Assembly (NCBI RefSeq): GCF_019279795.1
Contig: NC_056732.1
Span: forward strand, 180,018,694-180,082,693
Reading direction: 5' to 3'
From: Protopterus annectens
Taxonomy: Eukaryota > Chordata > Ceratodontiformes > Protopteridae
DNA length: 64,000 nucleotides
Part shown: piece after piece, positions 22,075-33,824 of the stretch
How positions within the stretch are numbered: position 1 is the stretch's first letter
How the letters are laid out: each line of letters begins with the position of its first letter
Made by a program: the position numbers and the translations under genes
The notes under the pieces: model-generated
The model's database searches: none
Told to the model about the DNA's origin: nothing
The model's input: the letters and a program-made list of their open reading frames with translations, nothing else

Positions 22075-22688
22075 GCCATTCTAAGCATTTGTTTGAGCCA
22101 TGTGGGCCTGAGAATGCGCTTTGGCAGTCAGTTTCCTATGCATAGTGCAAATTCTGGACATGAGAAATTAGGTATTTTTGGTTTGAAATGAAGTCATCGG
22201 TTTAATATGAAAATCGGAAGGCCTGAATACACCCTCAGAAGCAGATCCTCAGGTTCCATAGTCGAAGAAGCATCTCGTGGTACACCAGATTCCAAATGGG
22301 TCTCAGTAGAGGCTTGCAAATCTGTAGAAGCGGGTATCAGGGGCTGCGAATGCGCCTCACTGAGTACTGGCAGACTGGCAACTAGCTTAACGGAATCCTC
22401 CTCAGCAGTTTTGGACCTATGTGGTCTGTCTCGTCTTTATCCTTACTTTTTTTTGGAAGATCGGTAGTCGGATGGCTTTTCAAAGCCATTTCAGAATACG
22501 GAGAACAAGAGCGAAATAATTTAGCAACAAAAATAGCCAAACGACAAATCGTTCAGGCGTTGAATAAGGCACAAAACAGTCAGTGAGGAACGTTGTGGTC
22601 TGGGCCCAAACAGGTGGACGCAGTAAGAATGAAAATCTCTGTGAGGTATTTGCTTTCCACAGGCAAGACAATTAACTTTTTCTGACAT
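22075..22688 (-). pseudogene. DIRS C gag-like protein, N-terminal part
   Basis: The ATG at 22688 (ATGTCAGAAAAAGTTAATTG) is the family start. The Cys/His cluster follows in degraded form. The text then runs through the linker up to 22075, where LINE copy 1 ends. The plus-strand text GGCCTGAATACACCCTCAGA is shared with E, F and A. A CCCCAACGGGTAC motif lies 24 bases upstream of the ATG. Confidence 0.8.
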
Positions 22689-22762
22689 TGGCTAGAGCAA
22701 GAAAAAAGGATCCCCAACGGGTACTTATCTTTTAGAAGACTTCAGGTCTGAAACCTGAAAAA

Positions 22763-22990
22763 AGTACAGTTTTGTACCTACCATAAATGTAGATGTCCGA
22801 TAGGAATGCATCTGCAGTCCTTACAAATGGGTTGTCCTGTCGTCAGGCAGCCCTTCGGTCGGCCGGATTCCAAAGTCTGGGTCTGGCCTCGGCTGGTGTC
22901 GCACTTCACCCGACGTCATAGCTGCAGTTATTCGGGTATAAAGGCATCAGCCGACGCCATTTTCCTCAGTGTTTCTTGCCCCAGATGCCA
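22763..22990 (-). repeat. 3' inverted terminal repeat of DIRS D
   Basis: The plus strand reads AGTACAGTTTTGTACCTACC, then a ~45-base part unique to this end, then CATCTGCAGTCCTTACAAAT onward matching the inverted 5' repeat at 28150-28361 almost base for base, including GGGTATAAAGGCATCAGCCG. Confidence 0.92.
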
Positions 22991-23178
22991 GGTGCCCTCT
23001 TGGAAGGCTAAATTTGCATAAATGCCAATGATTCCAAATAGTAGAGAGCAAACACAAAAAATAAGCATGTATGTACATATATACAAACAAATACACCATA
23101 ATAGATTCCCCCAGCTACCTATAAGATGGGCATATACCCTACGAGCACCTCACAGGGGAAGGTGGGTGGGTAATCCTG

Positions 23179-23274
23179 ACTGCAGATGCATTCCTATCGG
23201 ACATCTACATTTATGGTAGGTACAAAACTGTACTATGTCCATCAAGGATGCATCTGCAGTCCTTACAAATGGGT
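23179..23274 (-). repeat. ICR of DIRS D
   Basis: Left half: GACTGCAGATGCATTCCTAT to GGTACAAAACTGTACT, the reverse complement of the outer 3' end. Right half: ATGTCCATCAAGGATGCATC to AATGGGT, the reverse complement of the outer 5' end with one mismatch. The two meet without spacer. Confidence 0.9.
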
Positions 23275-23314
23275 AGAATACCATAGCCAAACTGGGGGAG
23301 GTGGAAAAATAAAG

Positions 23315-24310
23315 TTATGGTGTAGTTAGGATCCCTTGCAAAACAGCAGTGGCAAAACCTGCTCGGGATCTAGAGTATAAAGGTAAATTATAATGCTTGG
23401 CAAATGTATGCACGGAGCTCCAAGTAGCAGCTTCTAAAATGTCCTTGGTAGCCACTCCTCGTAAGAAGGCTGTGGTAGTGGCTGTTGCCCTTGTAGAGTG
23501 AGGCCTGATGTTCTCTGGAGTTTTCTTTCCATGGTAGGAGTAACAAAATCTAATGCAATTTCCTATCCACTTGGAGATTGTCTGTTTTGAAATTGCTTTT
23601 CCTTCCCTTCCTGTTGCATATGCTACCAGTAGCTGGTCAGTTTTTCTATTGCCCTTGGTCCTGTCCAGGTAGTAGCGTAATTGTCTATGTACATCCAAGG
23701 TATGCAGCAGTCTTTCTCCCCTGTTCTGTGGGTTGGGGAAGAACGTAGGTAGGTGGATAGCCTGATTTAAAGAAACTCTGGAGACCACCTTAGGCATAAA
23801 GGAAGGATTTGTTCTCATGGACACTATCTTGATGGAAGATCAGGAAGGGTTGTACTGCCATTAATGCCTGAAGTTCAGATACCCTTCTTGCTGAAGTGAT
23901 TGCCAGCAGGAAAGCAGTCTTCCATGATAAGTATTGCAATTCTGCTGTTGCTGCTGGTTCGAAAGGAGGAAGTGTCAATTTTTCTAGCACAAAGTTCAAG
24001 TCCCATGCTGGTAATGGTGGCTTCCTAGGAGGCTTTACATTTTTAATTCCTCTCAGAAACTGTCTGAGCAGAGGATGTGAGAAGACAGGAGGATCCAAGT
24101 CGTATTCTGCTGAAATAGCTGATGCATGAATCTTGGAGGAATAGGACAGGCCTGTGTGGAAGAACTCTGCCAAGAATTCCAGAATGTTGGCTATGTTTAC
24201 CAGTGACACATCTTCTCCTTTTGCAGTACTCCAAATGAGATATCTTTTCCATTTTGCTGAATAATTTTTTCTTGTTGAGGGCCTACGAGCCTCAAGGATA
24301 ATGTCTTTAA
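23315..24310 (-). pseudogene. DIRS D tyrosine recombinase, one frameshift
   Basis: The N-terminal SAM-like part starts VKDIILEARRPSTRKNYSAK and includes SYSSKIHASAISAEYDLDPP and PLPAWDLNFVLEKLTLPPFE. The first catalytic Arg is in AITSARRVSELQALMAVQPF (near 23885). A one-base deletion near 23820 moves to the second frame, which holds SFMPKVVSRVSLNQAIHLPT, ISKQTISKWIGNCIRFCYSY, His-Ser-Thr-Arg in IRPHSTRATATTTAFLRGVA, and the Tyr nucleophile in SSVHTFAKHYNLPLYSRSRA. All the signature catalytic residues of the tyrosine recombinase family are visible. It probably inserts the circular cDNA. Confidence 0.92.
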
Positions 24311-26220
24311 CCCTTTGGGATAAATTTGGGTTAATTGGTCTTATGCAATGTTCCAGGCAGTCAGCTGCAGAGTTTTCAGGTTTGGATGCAGATTGTTGTA
24401 GTTGTTCTGTGTTAACAGCAAGGGAACCAGGGTTAGTGGCCATATTTGTTCCCGAGACATGCTCCTCAGTAATGGGTACCAATGTTGCCTTGGCCAGTCT
24501 GGAGCTATCAGAATGATCCTTGGACGGTCCTCTTTGATCTTCAATAGCACCTTGTGCAAAGGAAGTGGTGGGAATGCATATGCTGTCAGGTTTTTCCAAC
24601 TGAAGGATAGGGAGTCCACCTTCCAAGCAAGTGGGTGGTACGTCCTTGTGCAGAATTTCTTTAGTTGGTGATTGCGTGGGGATGCAAATAAGTCTATTTC
24701 TGGGAGCCCCCATTTTCTTGTAATGGTTTTGAAGATGTCCGGATGCAACATCCATTCGTGGGCATCCGTGGTAGTCCTGCTTAATATGTCTGCTAGAATG
24801 TTTTCTTTTCCTGGTACAAAAGTTGCTTTTAACTGAATGTTGTAGCTCAGGGCCACATTCCAGAGATCCAGTGCCATCCGGCAAAGAGGATACGAATGTG
24901 TGCCTCCCTGTTTGTTGATGTACCACATAACTGTGGTGTTGTCTGTCCTTATCAAGAGACCTTGTTGAAGGAATGGTCTGAATGCCTGAATTGCCAGTTT
25001 TACTGCCAGCATTTCCTTTAGATTTATGTGTAGGTGTAGCTGGTCTTGAGACCATAAGCCTTGTATGCACTTGTCCAGCATGTGTGCCCCCCAACCGAGG
25101 TCTGAGGCGTCTGTCGTGATGGTTTGGCTTGGTTGAGTACTGTGGAAGGGCAATCCTGTGTTTGATTGACAAGCCTGAGCCCACCATAGGAATTCTTGCT
25201 TCAGGCATGGAATAATGGGAATCTGGGTTTCTAGGCTGTGCTTGTGTTGAGACCATAAATTCCTTAGGTACCACTGTAGTTTTCTCATATGCAGTCTGGC
25301 ATGAGGAACCAATATTATGCAGGATGCCATGAAGCCCAAGGCTTGCAGTACTTTTCTTGCTGTCAGATGGTTCTGCTTTGTTAAGGCCAAGAAGTAGAGA
25401 GGTAGCTGCTCCTGTTTTTCTACTGTTAGGAATGCCATTTGCTTTGATGTGTCCAACTCTGCACCCAAAAAGGTTATTCTCTGGGATGGTATCAGTCTTG
25501 ACTCTTATATTGACTGTGTATCCCAGGGCTTGTAGCAGATAAATGACCCTTTGTAAATCTTCTGCTAGCCTGTTTTTGTTGTCCGCTTGTATCAGGCAGT
25601 CGTCCAGGTAGGGGTAGATTTGGATTCCCTGAAGTCTGCAATGAGCAATTACTGATGCCAGGCATTTCGTGAACACTCTGGGCGCAGTAGATAAGCCAAA
25701 GGGCAATGCTGAGAATTGATAATGCTCTGATCCTGCAAGAAATCTGAGGTATCTTCTGCAGTTTGGTCGTATGGGGACGTGCAGGTATGCCTCCTTGAGA
25801 TCTAGAGTCACCAGCCAAGACTCCTTGCCCAGCATGGGAAGAAGCTGCTGTAGGGTCAGCATTTTGAATTTTGAAACAATGAGGAATGTTTAAAGCGGAC
25901 AAGTCGAGGATAGGTCTCCATTTGCTCTCTTTTCTTGGTACCAGGAAGAGTCTGGAGTAAAATCCCTTCCCTTGCTCCATAGATGGTACCTTCTCTACAG
26001 CTCTCATTCTTAATAATTGGATACTTGTTTTAGAGCTCCTGTCTTTTGATTTGGAGGTAGGTTTGGCATTCCTCTCTTCCCTGGTAGAGTATGGAAGTGA
26101 AACCTGTAACCTTGGTCTATTATCTGTAAAATCCACTTGTCTCTTGTGATGTAATGCCAGTTTGTTGTAAATAAGGCTAGCTTCCCGCCTAAGGGTGCTT
26201 GTAGTTGTTCCCTGGTAGGC
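24310..26220 (-). pseudogene. DIRS D RT, RNase H and methyltransferase-like region
   Basis: RT: MLTLQQLLPMLGKESWLVTL, DLKEAYLHVPIRPNCRRYLR, FSALPFGLSTAPRVFTKCLA, and GIQIYPYLDDCLIQADNK with an intact YLDD (near 25590). Frameshifts lie near 25870 and near 25500. The second frame (24341-25468) carries LTARKVLQALGFMASCIILV, RNase H (TITTDASDLGWGAHMLDKC; LHINLKEMLAVKLAIQAF; LIRTDNTTVMWYINKQGGTH; NILADILSR) and the MT-like KWGLPEIDLFASPRNHQLKK ... LIAPDWPRQHWYPLLRSM. RNase H acidic residues D, E and D are present. The MT assignment follows the DIRS literature; no enzymatic motif is proven here. Confidence 0.92.
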
Positions 26221-26235
26221 GGTGCCAGAGCCAAG

Positions 26236-28045
26236 TCACTGTGATTGACCTGTAGTTGTGGTGGTGGCTGTGTCTGTGCCTCGCTGGTTGTTGCCCTGCC
26301 ACTGGCGTCCTCTGTAGGCACCCCTGGATTGGCTTCTGCCTCTTGAACGCCTATTCCTGCCTCTCTGAGTTCTGGAGGAGTCTGGAAAGGACCAATTCTT
26401 GGAGGGCCAATTCCTGCTAAACCTCGGAGGTTGGACCTGTAAGAAATCTTTCACTGTTTGGACAGATTTTGCCTTCTCTTCCATCTTCTTGAGCACTTGT
26501 TGTGCAGGAGAGCCAAACAAATTGATCTTATCCATAGGAGCATCTAATAGTTTTGATTTGACATGGTCTGGTAAGGCCTGTTCTTTTAACCATGCATGCC
26601 TTCTGATGACTGTGCCAGTCATGGCTGATCTAAAGGAAGCCTCCAGTGCATCATAGCCGCATTTTAAGGAATGGTTACTGACTTGTTGAATGTTATGTAC
26701 CATTTCCTGCACATATTTTTTGTCTACCGCTTCATCTGAGGACACTTTTTTGGTTAACTGGTCTAGCAAAAATTCTTGATACTGCATCATGCGAAACTGA
26801 CAGTTCAAGGCTCTAGCTGAAAGAGTAGCAGAAGTGTAAACTTTTTTACCCCATCTCTCTAAGGATCTGGATTCCCTTTCAGAGGGGAGGGGTTTTTTGG
26901 CAGAGGTGGCTGCTACAGCCTTAGGTCCTTGGGAGATAGTCTCTGGATCTGCAAAGGGAGCCTTATACAAGTGGTAATGTGTGTCCGGGACCCTGTAGTA
27001 TCTATCGGGCTTAACAGGGGCCGGAGGCAGAGAATCAGGAGCAGTACAAGCATCATTAAATGCATCATCTACAACAGAAAGAACTGGAGGTATGGCTAAA
27101 GGCCTATGTTGAGGTAAATGCAGAAACGTTCTAAGCCTTTTTCTGGAGTCTGAAAAATCCTGGCCCTGCCACTGAAATTGTTCCCTCATAGCATGCAAGG
27201 TTTCCCCAAAGGAAAATTCCTCAGGCGGAGAGGCAGAAGGGATGGACTCTTCAGCATCAGAGTCTTCATAAGGGGAGTATGGAGCCTCTGGAGGGTCTGT
27301 ATCATTTGAATCATCAGAGGAATCATCTGTAGACACTGGCTCAGGGGGCTCTGCTCTAGGCCTCTTCTCTGGAGGCGGGTGAGAGGCCCTGTCTGGTTGA
27401 GGTTGGGATCCTCGGATTAAAGAAATGAGATCCTCTGCTAAACTAAGCATTTGTGAACTAGAGCTAGGCCTGTGAGAGGGGGGCTTAGCAGGCACAGATT
27501 TAGTAGTTTTGGCTGCTTTAGCCCTGGCAAAGGCCTTAATGGACATGGCTGCAGGTGGCCTAGCAGCTCCATGTGCAGGGGTTGAAATATCCAAGGGAAT
27601 AGTGTCTGATAATTCCTGAGAAACTGCAACAGCAGGTGGGATTTCAGAAGCCGATTCCACGAGGTTGGAATAGGCCTCGGTAGAAGGAAAGTTTTCGGCT
27701 GAAGGAAGAACCGCTTGCTCGGTTTCAGCCGAAACAGAGACACTCGCGGTTGGCTTAACCGCGGTTTCGGCCGAAACCGCGGACCACGTGTCTGTCCTTT
27801 TCCTTGCGTTTTTTAGATATTTGTGAAGTCGGAGGATCCGACGGCATAATATAAGCAAAATCGGAGCCGAAAAACTCCTCAGCAAATTCCGACCGACGTC
27901 TAAGCGTCCGCCGGTTAAAAGAAGCACAGGCTAGACAAGCTGCGACGTCGTGGTCTGGGCCTAGACAAGGTAAGCAGTAAGAGTGGAAATCTTTATGAGG
28001 TATTTGTTTCCCACAAGTTAAACAGTTATTCACTTTTTCTGACAT
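26236..28045 (-). pseudogene. DIRS D gag-like protein, one frameshift
   Basis: Start at ATG 28045. Residues ~7-45 form a Cys/His cluster: CLTCGKQIPHKDFHSYCLPC and GPDHDVAACLACASFNRRTL. A frameshift near 27800-27900 leads into the 563-codon frame, which has a Ser/Thr/Pro-rich segment, SQMLSLAEDLISLIRGSQPQ, the acidic YEDSDAEESIPSASPPEEF, FGETLHAMREQFQWQGQDF, LPPAPVKPDRYYRVPDTHYH, WGKKVYTSATLSARALNCQF, SLKCGYDALEASFRSAMTGT, FLQVQPPRFSRNWPSKNWSF and an Arg/Gly/Gln-rich C-terminus. The frame overlaps the beginning of the RT region. The role is presumably capsid or nucleocapsid. Confidence 0.88.
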
Positions 28046-28065
28046 CGGCTGAGGCAAGAAAGAGT

Positions 28066-28079
28066 CCCCAATGGGGTAC
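28066..28079 (-). promoter_or_regulatory. Conserved palindrome upstream of DIRS gag start
   Basis: CCCCAATGGGGTAC, with the inverted core CCCCATTGGGG on the minus strand, sits 21 bases before the gag ATG. The same or nearly the same string is found before gag in A (2359), B (8594), C (22712), F (46667), G (50465) and I (54509). Function unknown. Confidence 0.6.
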
Positions 28080-28149
28080 TTAGCTTTTAGAAGTCTTCGT
28101 AGTATTCGGTAGTAGTAATCTCTGGTTCTGACCGACCGGCACTTGCCAA

Positions 28150-28361
28150 CAGCTTCTGCTTCGGGCGCCACGCGGCAAGAAAGACTGAGGAAAATGGCAT
28201 CGGCTGATGCCTTTATACCCGAATAACTGCAGCTATGACGTCGGGTGAAGTGCGACACCAGCCGAGGCCAGACCCAGACTTTGGAATCCGGCCGACCGAA
28301 GGGCTGCCTGACGACATGACAACCCATTTGTAAGGACTGCAGATGCATCCTTGAAGGACAT
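28150..28361 (-). repeat. 5' inverted terminal repeat and probable promoter of DIRS D
   Basis: Inverted copy of 22805-22990, ending GAAGGACAT at 28361. On the minus strand GGGTATAAAGGCATCAGCCG is followed about 30 bases later by CTCAGTCTTTCTTGCC, so a TATA box plus start site is plausible. The counterpart motif is kept in the other copies. Confidence 0.85.
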
Positions 28362-28605
28362 CGAAAATTTCAGGAGGCAGCCGACCGGCACTTGCAAACT
28401 GCTTCTGCTTCGGACACTGAACGGCAAGAAAACTGATGTAATGGCATTGTCTGGATGTTTTACACCCCTGACGACCTGACGTCATGGAAGACATGACAGC
28501 AACAGACGCAGAAATCCCAAGACTCTGGCATTCAGGCTGACTGAGGGCTACCTGCAGGCAGACAACCCAAATGTGATGACTGCAACAGTGAAACACGAAG
28601 AACAT
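28362..28605 (-). repeat. 5' inverted terminal repeat of DIRS C
   Basis: Begins with the leader text CGAAAATTTCAGGAGGCAGC shared with E and F and ends GTGAAACACGAAGAACAT at 28605. It is the inverted partner of 3096-3330 and closes the nested element. Confidence 0.87.
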
Positions 28606-30480
<1,875 letters not shown>

Positions 30481-30680
30481 AGAAAAGTTGTGTAAAAACT
30501 TACCATAATCATAGATGTCCTTCTCTTCCATTTTGCAGTATTCTGCATATGGGTTTACCCTTCTAGTCTCACGTACATAAGGCCAGTATCCAAAAGTTTT
30601 CAGTCCCTCCTAGGTGCATGAGACGTCGGGTCTAGACGAGAGTACGTGGGCCATAAAAGTAACGTTTGCATGCACCAGCA
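30481..30680 (-). repeat. 3' inverted terminal repeat of DIRS G
   Basis: The plus strand starts AGAAAAGTTGTGTAAAAACT and continues TAGATGTCCTTCTCTTCCAT; from GCAGTATTCTGCATATGGGT it is the inverted partner of 50560-50708. The family has different end sequence from A-F but the same layout. Confidence 0.87.
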
Positions 30681-30786
30681 GTCAGAACTGAAGGCCACAG
30701 TCAGAGCCAGTCCTAATAGGGCAATGCCAAGTCAGTGCCATCCAGAGAGGGAAACAGCTGATAAGAGGGGAAGGAGGGAGGGTAGG

Positions 30787-30893
30787 AATACTGTAACATG
30801 GATGAGAAGGACATCTATGGCTATGGTAAGTTCTTGCACAACTTTTCTATGTCCTTCTATTCCTATGTTGCAGTATTCTGCATATGGGTGAGT
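30787..30893 (-). repeat. ICR of DIRS G
   Basis: ACATCTATGGCTATGGTAAG to CACAACTTTTCT is the reverse complement of the 3' end; ATGTCCTTCTATTCCTATGT to CATATGGGT is the reverse complement of the 5' end. The two abut with no spacer. Confidence 0.87.
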
Positions 30894-30901
30894 GCCAAAG
30901 C

Positions 30902-31925
30902 TCACTGAGAAAGGGTGATTGGTATGGAAGCAGATTCCAGGAACCCATGCAGGATAGCTGTAGAGAACCCTGCCCTGGACCTAGATATGTGGTCTAGTTT
31001 GTAGTGTTTGGTGAAGTTATGAACCGAAGACCAGGTGGCTGCCTCCAGGATAGAGGTGGTGTCCGGGCCCTTGAAGAAAGCCCCTAAGGATGCCATGGCT
31101 CTAGTAGAGTAGGCTCTTACTGTACCCTGAATTGCTTTACCATGGTGCTGGTAACAGAAGGTAATGGCCATGGAGATCCAAGTTGAAATGGTCTGTTTGG
31201 ACACCGCTTTCCCTAGTACTTTAGGGTGGAAAGCTATGAAAAGTTGGTCAGTCTTTCTGACAGACCTAGTACTGTGGAGGTAGAATTTAGTCTGTCTGTA
31301 ACATCCAGGGAATGAAGTACTCTTTCACTTCTTCCTTGCGGGTTTGGATAAAAAAAACAGTAAGTGGATGGCCTGATTGACAGACAGGTCATTGACTACC
31401 TTGGGCATGAATGATGGATTTGTCCTGAGGGTAACCCTGTCCTTAAGAAAGATGACAAAGGGAGGGTTAGCCATTAGTGCCTGGAGCTCTGATACCCTTC
31501 TAGCTGAAGTGATGGCCACTAGAAGGATGGTCTTCCAAATGCAATGCTTTAGGGAAGCTTGATCAGCAGGCTCATAGGGCGGCAGTGTAAGCTTCTCCAG
31601 CACATAGTTGAGATCCCAAGGAGAAGTAGGTTTACTGGGGGGGTCTGAGATGCAGGACCCCTTTGAGTTAGAGCTTCGAAGTGAGTCTGGATGCCAAGGG
31701 GGGATCCATGGGTAGCCATGCAGAGATAGACAGGTATACCTTAATAGATAAGTAGGCCAAGCCGGTCTGAAGTAACTCTCACAAATAAGACAGCACTAGA
31801 GGAATGTCGCTGGTAATTGGATCCACCTGATTATTCTGACACCAAGTAATGAACCTTTTCCATTTAGACGGTTATGATTTTCTAGTGTTAGGTTTCCTGG
31901 TCTCCTGCAGGACATTGAGCACATC
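30902..31925 (-). pseudogene. DIRS G tyrosine recombinase, frameshifted
   Basis: N-terminal trace LQETRKPNTRKS near 31880. The Arg motif is intact in AITSARRVSELQALMANPPF (31325-31603 frame), followed by NPSFMPKVVNDLSVNQAIHL. After a frame change the C-terminal frame (30902-31204) has MSKQTISTWISMAITFCYQH, a variant box RAYSTRAMASLGAFFKG in which the usual His-x-x-Arg first residue is Tyr, and WSSVHNFTKHYKLDHISRSR with the nucleophile Tyr. The Tyr-for-His replacement fits a His/Tyr/Lys-tolerant position in tyrosine recombinases, or it may be damage. H shares it (GAYSTRGMA), so it is likely lineage-specific. Confidence 0.87.
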
Positions 31926-33780
31926 CTCATTGTAAAGGTGTCTGTATGGGATCAGAAGCCTATCTGCCACAGGGTCAGGTGTAGTAGCTGCCACTGTGGG
32001 TGGATTAGAGATCCCTTGTGCTGTGTGAGAAGGTCCCCTCTGTGGGGTAACTTGTGGTGATTGCCCGGGGACAACTGAAGGAGTAAGGGGAACCAATGCT
32101 GTCGGGGCCAGTATGGAGTCACCAGCAAGGTTTTTGGATCGTCCTGCTGAATCCTTGCAGGACCCTCTGAATGAGAGGAAGGGGGAGAATGCACAAAGGT
32201 ATTTCCCCTTCCATGAGATAGTGAAGTGCTTGTGGGTTTGGTCTCCTGGTGCAATATCCAGGAAGTTGCCCGTTGGTGGAGGCAAACCGGTCTATTTGAG
32301 GTGTACCCCATCTGTGGACCATGTCCAGGAAGATACCCCTGTGAAGCATCCATTTGTGATGGATTGTGGTGGTTCTGCTCATAAATCTGCTTGGGAGTTG
32401 TGGAGAGAGGGAATGTATGCTGCTTTCAGGGTAATTCCCTGGGACATGGCTACTTTCCACACTAGTATAAACAAGTCTGCGCAGTAGGTAGGACTTGGTC
32501 CCTCCTTGTTTGTTGATATACCACAGGACTGTGGTGTTGTTTGTGCATATCAGGAGAGATCCCTTCCGAAGGAAAGGAGTGAATGCCTGAAGAAATAGGA
32601 GGACTGCCCTAATTTCTCTGGCATTGATGTGTTCTGTTTTCTGCCTGCATGTCCACAGGCCTTGAACTTTTCAATGCCAGAGAGTAGCCCCCACCCCAGG
32701 TCTGAGAGGTCTGTATGCAAGACCTGAGAAGGTTGAGGTGGTGGGAAGGGGAGTACTAGGTTGAGGTTCATCTGGGTCAACCATCTGGGTCAACCATCTG
32801 GGTCAACCACCATACGATCTCCTGTTTTAGGCATGGAAACAAAGGCACAATGTGTTCCAGTGGGTGGTTGTGCTGCTTCCAAACACAGCTTAGGTACGAC
32901 TGCAGTTCTCATGTGTAACCAAGCTAGAGGTAGCATTGGAATAGTAGCTGCCATGTAACCCAGCAGCTTGAGGTACTGTCTTGCAGTCAGAGAAGGGGAG
33001 AATAGAATCCCTTGAAGGTGCTCTGTAAGAGAACTCACCTTTGCTGGGGGCAGGTATGCCTCCATCATGTCTGTGTGGATTCTGCACCTTGAGAATACAA
33101 TGTCTTGGGTCAGTGTGAGGTTGGACTTTGGGAAGTTTATCTGGAACCAAAGAGCCTGTAGGAGAGACACCACAAACTGGATATGGGTTAGGAGTGTTTT
33201 CTGGCTGGCAGCCTGTAAAAGCATGTCGTCCAGGTATGGGGAATATTTGTATCCCTTTTGTCCTGCAAAAGGCCATTACCAGAGACAGGCATTTGATGAA
33301 GACTCTGGGTGCCGCTGAAAGTCCAAAAGGCAAGGCAGAGAACTGCAAATGAGGAGCCCACTAAGAATCTTAAGTATTTTCTGTGTGTGGATCTTATGGG
33401 AATGCGTAAGTAGGCATCCTTGTTGTCTAGTGTAGCTAGGAAGCCTTTGCACATAAGAGGGAATAGAGCTGGCATGGTCAGCATTTTGAAAGTTGGCACA
33501 TTTAAGGACTGAGCCTTGAAAGGTCTAGGATGGGTCTCCATGGTCCTTTTCTGGGAACCAAGAAAATCCTTGAGTAGAACCCCTTTCCAAATTGGGAGGG
33601 AGGAATTCGACTATTACTGGTAGCAGGAGGGTCAGGTGGTGAGCAGGAGGTCGTGGCCTGCCTACACTTACTTGAGAGGTTATCCATGACAGGAAGTAAC
33701 CATCTTGGAAGATGGAGAGGACCCACTTGTCTGAAGTGACCCGATTCCAAACAGGAAGGCAATGGGAAAGGTGAGCAGAC
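31925..33780 (-). pseudogene. DIRS G RT, RNase H and methyltransferase-like region, frameshifted
   Basis: RT: LSLNVPTFKMLTMPALFPLM-like start, LATLDNKDAYLRIPIRSTHR, KYLRFLVGSS, MQFSALPFGLSAAPRVFIKC; the YLDD position near 33230 is frameshifted. RNase H: LHTDLSDLGWGLLSGIEKF, and a CTNNTTVLWYINKQGGTKSY-like trace near 32500. MT-like: TPQIDRFASTNGQLPGYCTR and a WPRQHWFPLLLQL segment near 32070. A 13-base unit (CATCTGGGTCAAC) is repeated three times at 32769-32807. Confidence 0.83.
32769..32807 (+). repeat. Three tandem copies of a 13-base unit
   Basis: CATCTGGGTCAAC occurs three times in a row inside the decayed RT of element G. Thirteen is not a multiple of three, so the expansion adds to the frame damage. 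Confidence 0.85.
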
Positions 33781-33824
33781 AGTGGGACGGAAGCAGATGG
33801 TGGGGAAGCAGGAGTGGCAGGTAG

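Larger units (their letters stand above)
22763..28361 (-). mobile_element. DIRS retrotransposon D, full length, best preserved copy, inserted in C
   Basis: A 5.6-kb DIRS copy with 3' ITR 22763-22990, ICR 23179-23274, recombinase, MT-like region, RNase H, RT, gag, and 5' ITR 28150-28361. It splits the 5' leader of element C; TCTGAAACCTGAAAA before it and CGAAAATTTCAGG after it rejoin to the same length as the sister sequence in F (TCTGAAACTCGAATG then CGAAAATTTCAGG). No target duplication. Its long open frames (563, 690 and 375 codons) make it the youngest-looking DIRS here, although about four frameshifts are needed to read all domains. Confidence 0.93.
3096..28605 (-). mobile_element. DIRS retrotransposon C, footprint including three nested insertions
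   Basis: One DIRS element in four pieces: 3096-3448 (3' terminal repeat), 8882-13070 (ICR, recombinase, RNase H, RT and gag C-terminal part), 22075-22762 (gag N-terminal part) and 28362-28605 (5' terminal repeat). The pieces sum to about 5.48 kb, matching intact-length copies B (5.43 kb) and F (5.51 kb). The joins were confirmed by lining each pair of ends up with the uninterrupted sister copies E and F: the text continues with no duplicated or missing bases at the B and D joins. The outer ends are AGTACAG at 3096 and GAAGAACAT at 28605. C must be older than B, D and LINE copy 1. Confidence 0.9.

Noticed and set aside
13050-22090. Target-site duplication for LINE copy 1
   Set aside because: The flanks AAGACCTTCA and GCCATTCTAA rejoin to one continuous gag sequence, but no repeated string longer than chance is seen.
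23315-24310. Ngaro or Crypton element
   Set aside because: Crypton lacks RT, and Ngaro has split direct repeats. Here the ends are inverted with an ICR, as in DIRS proper.
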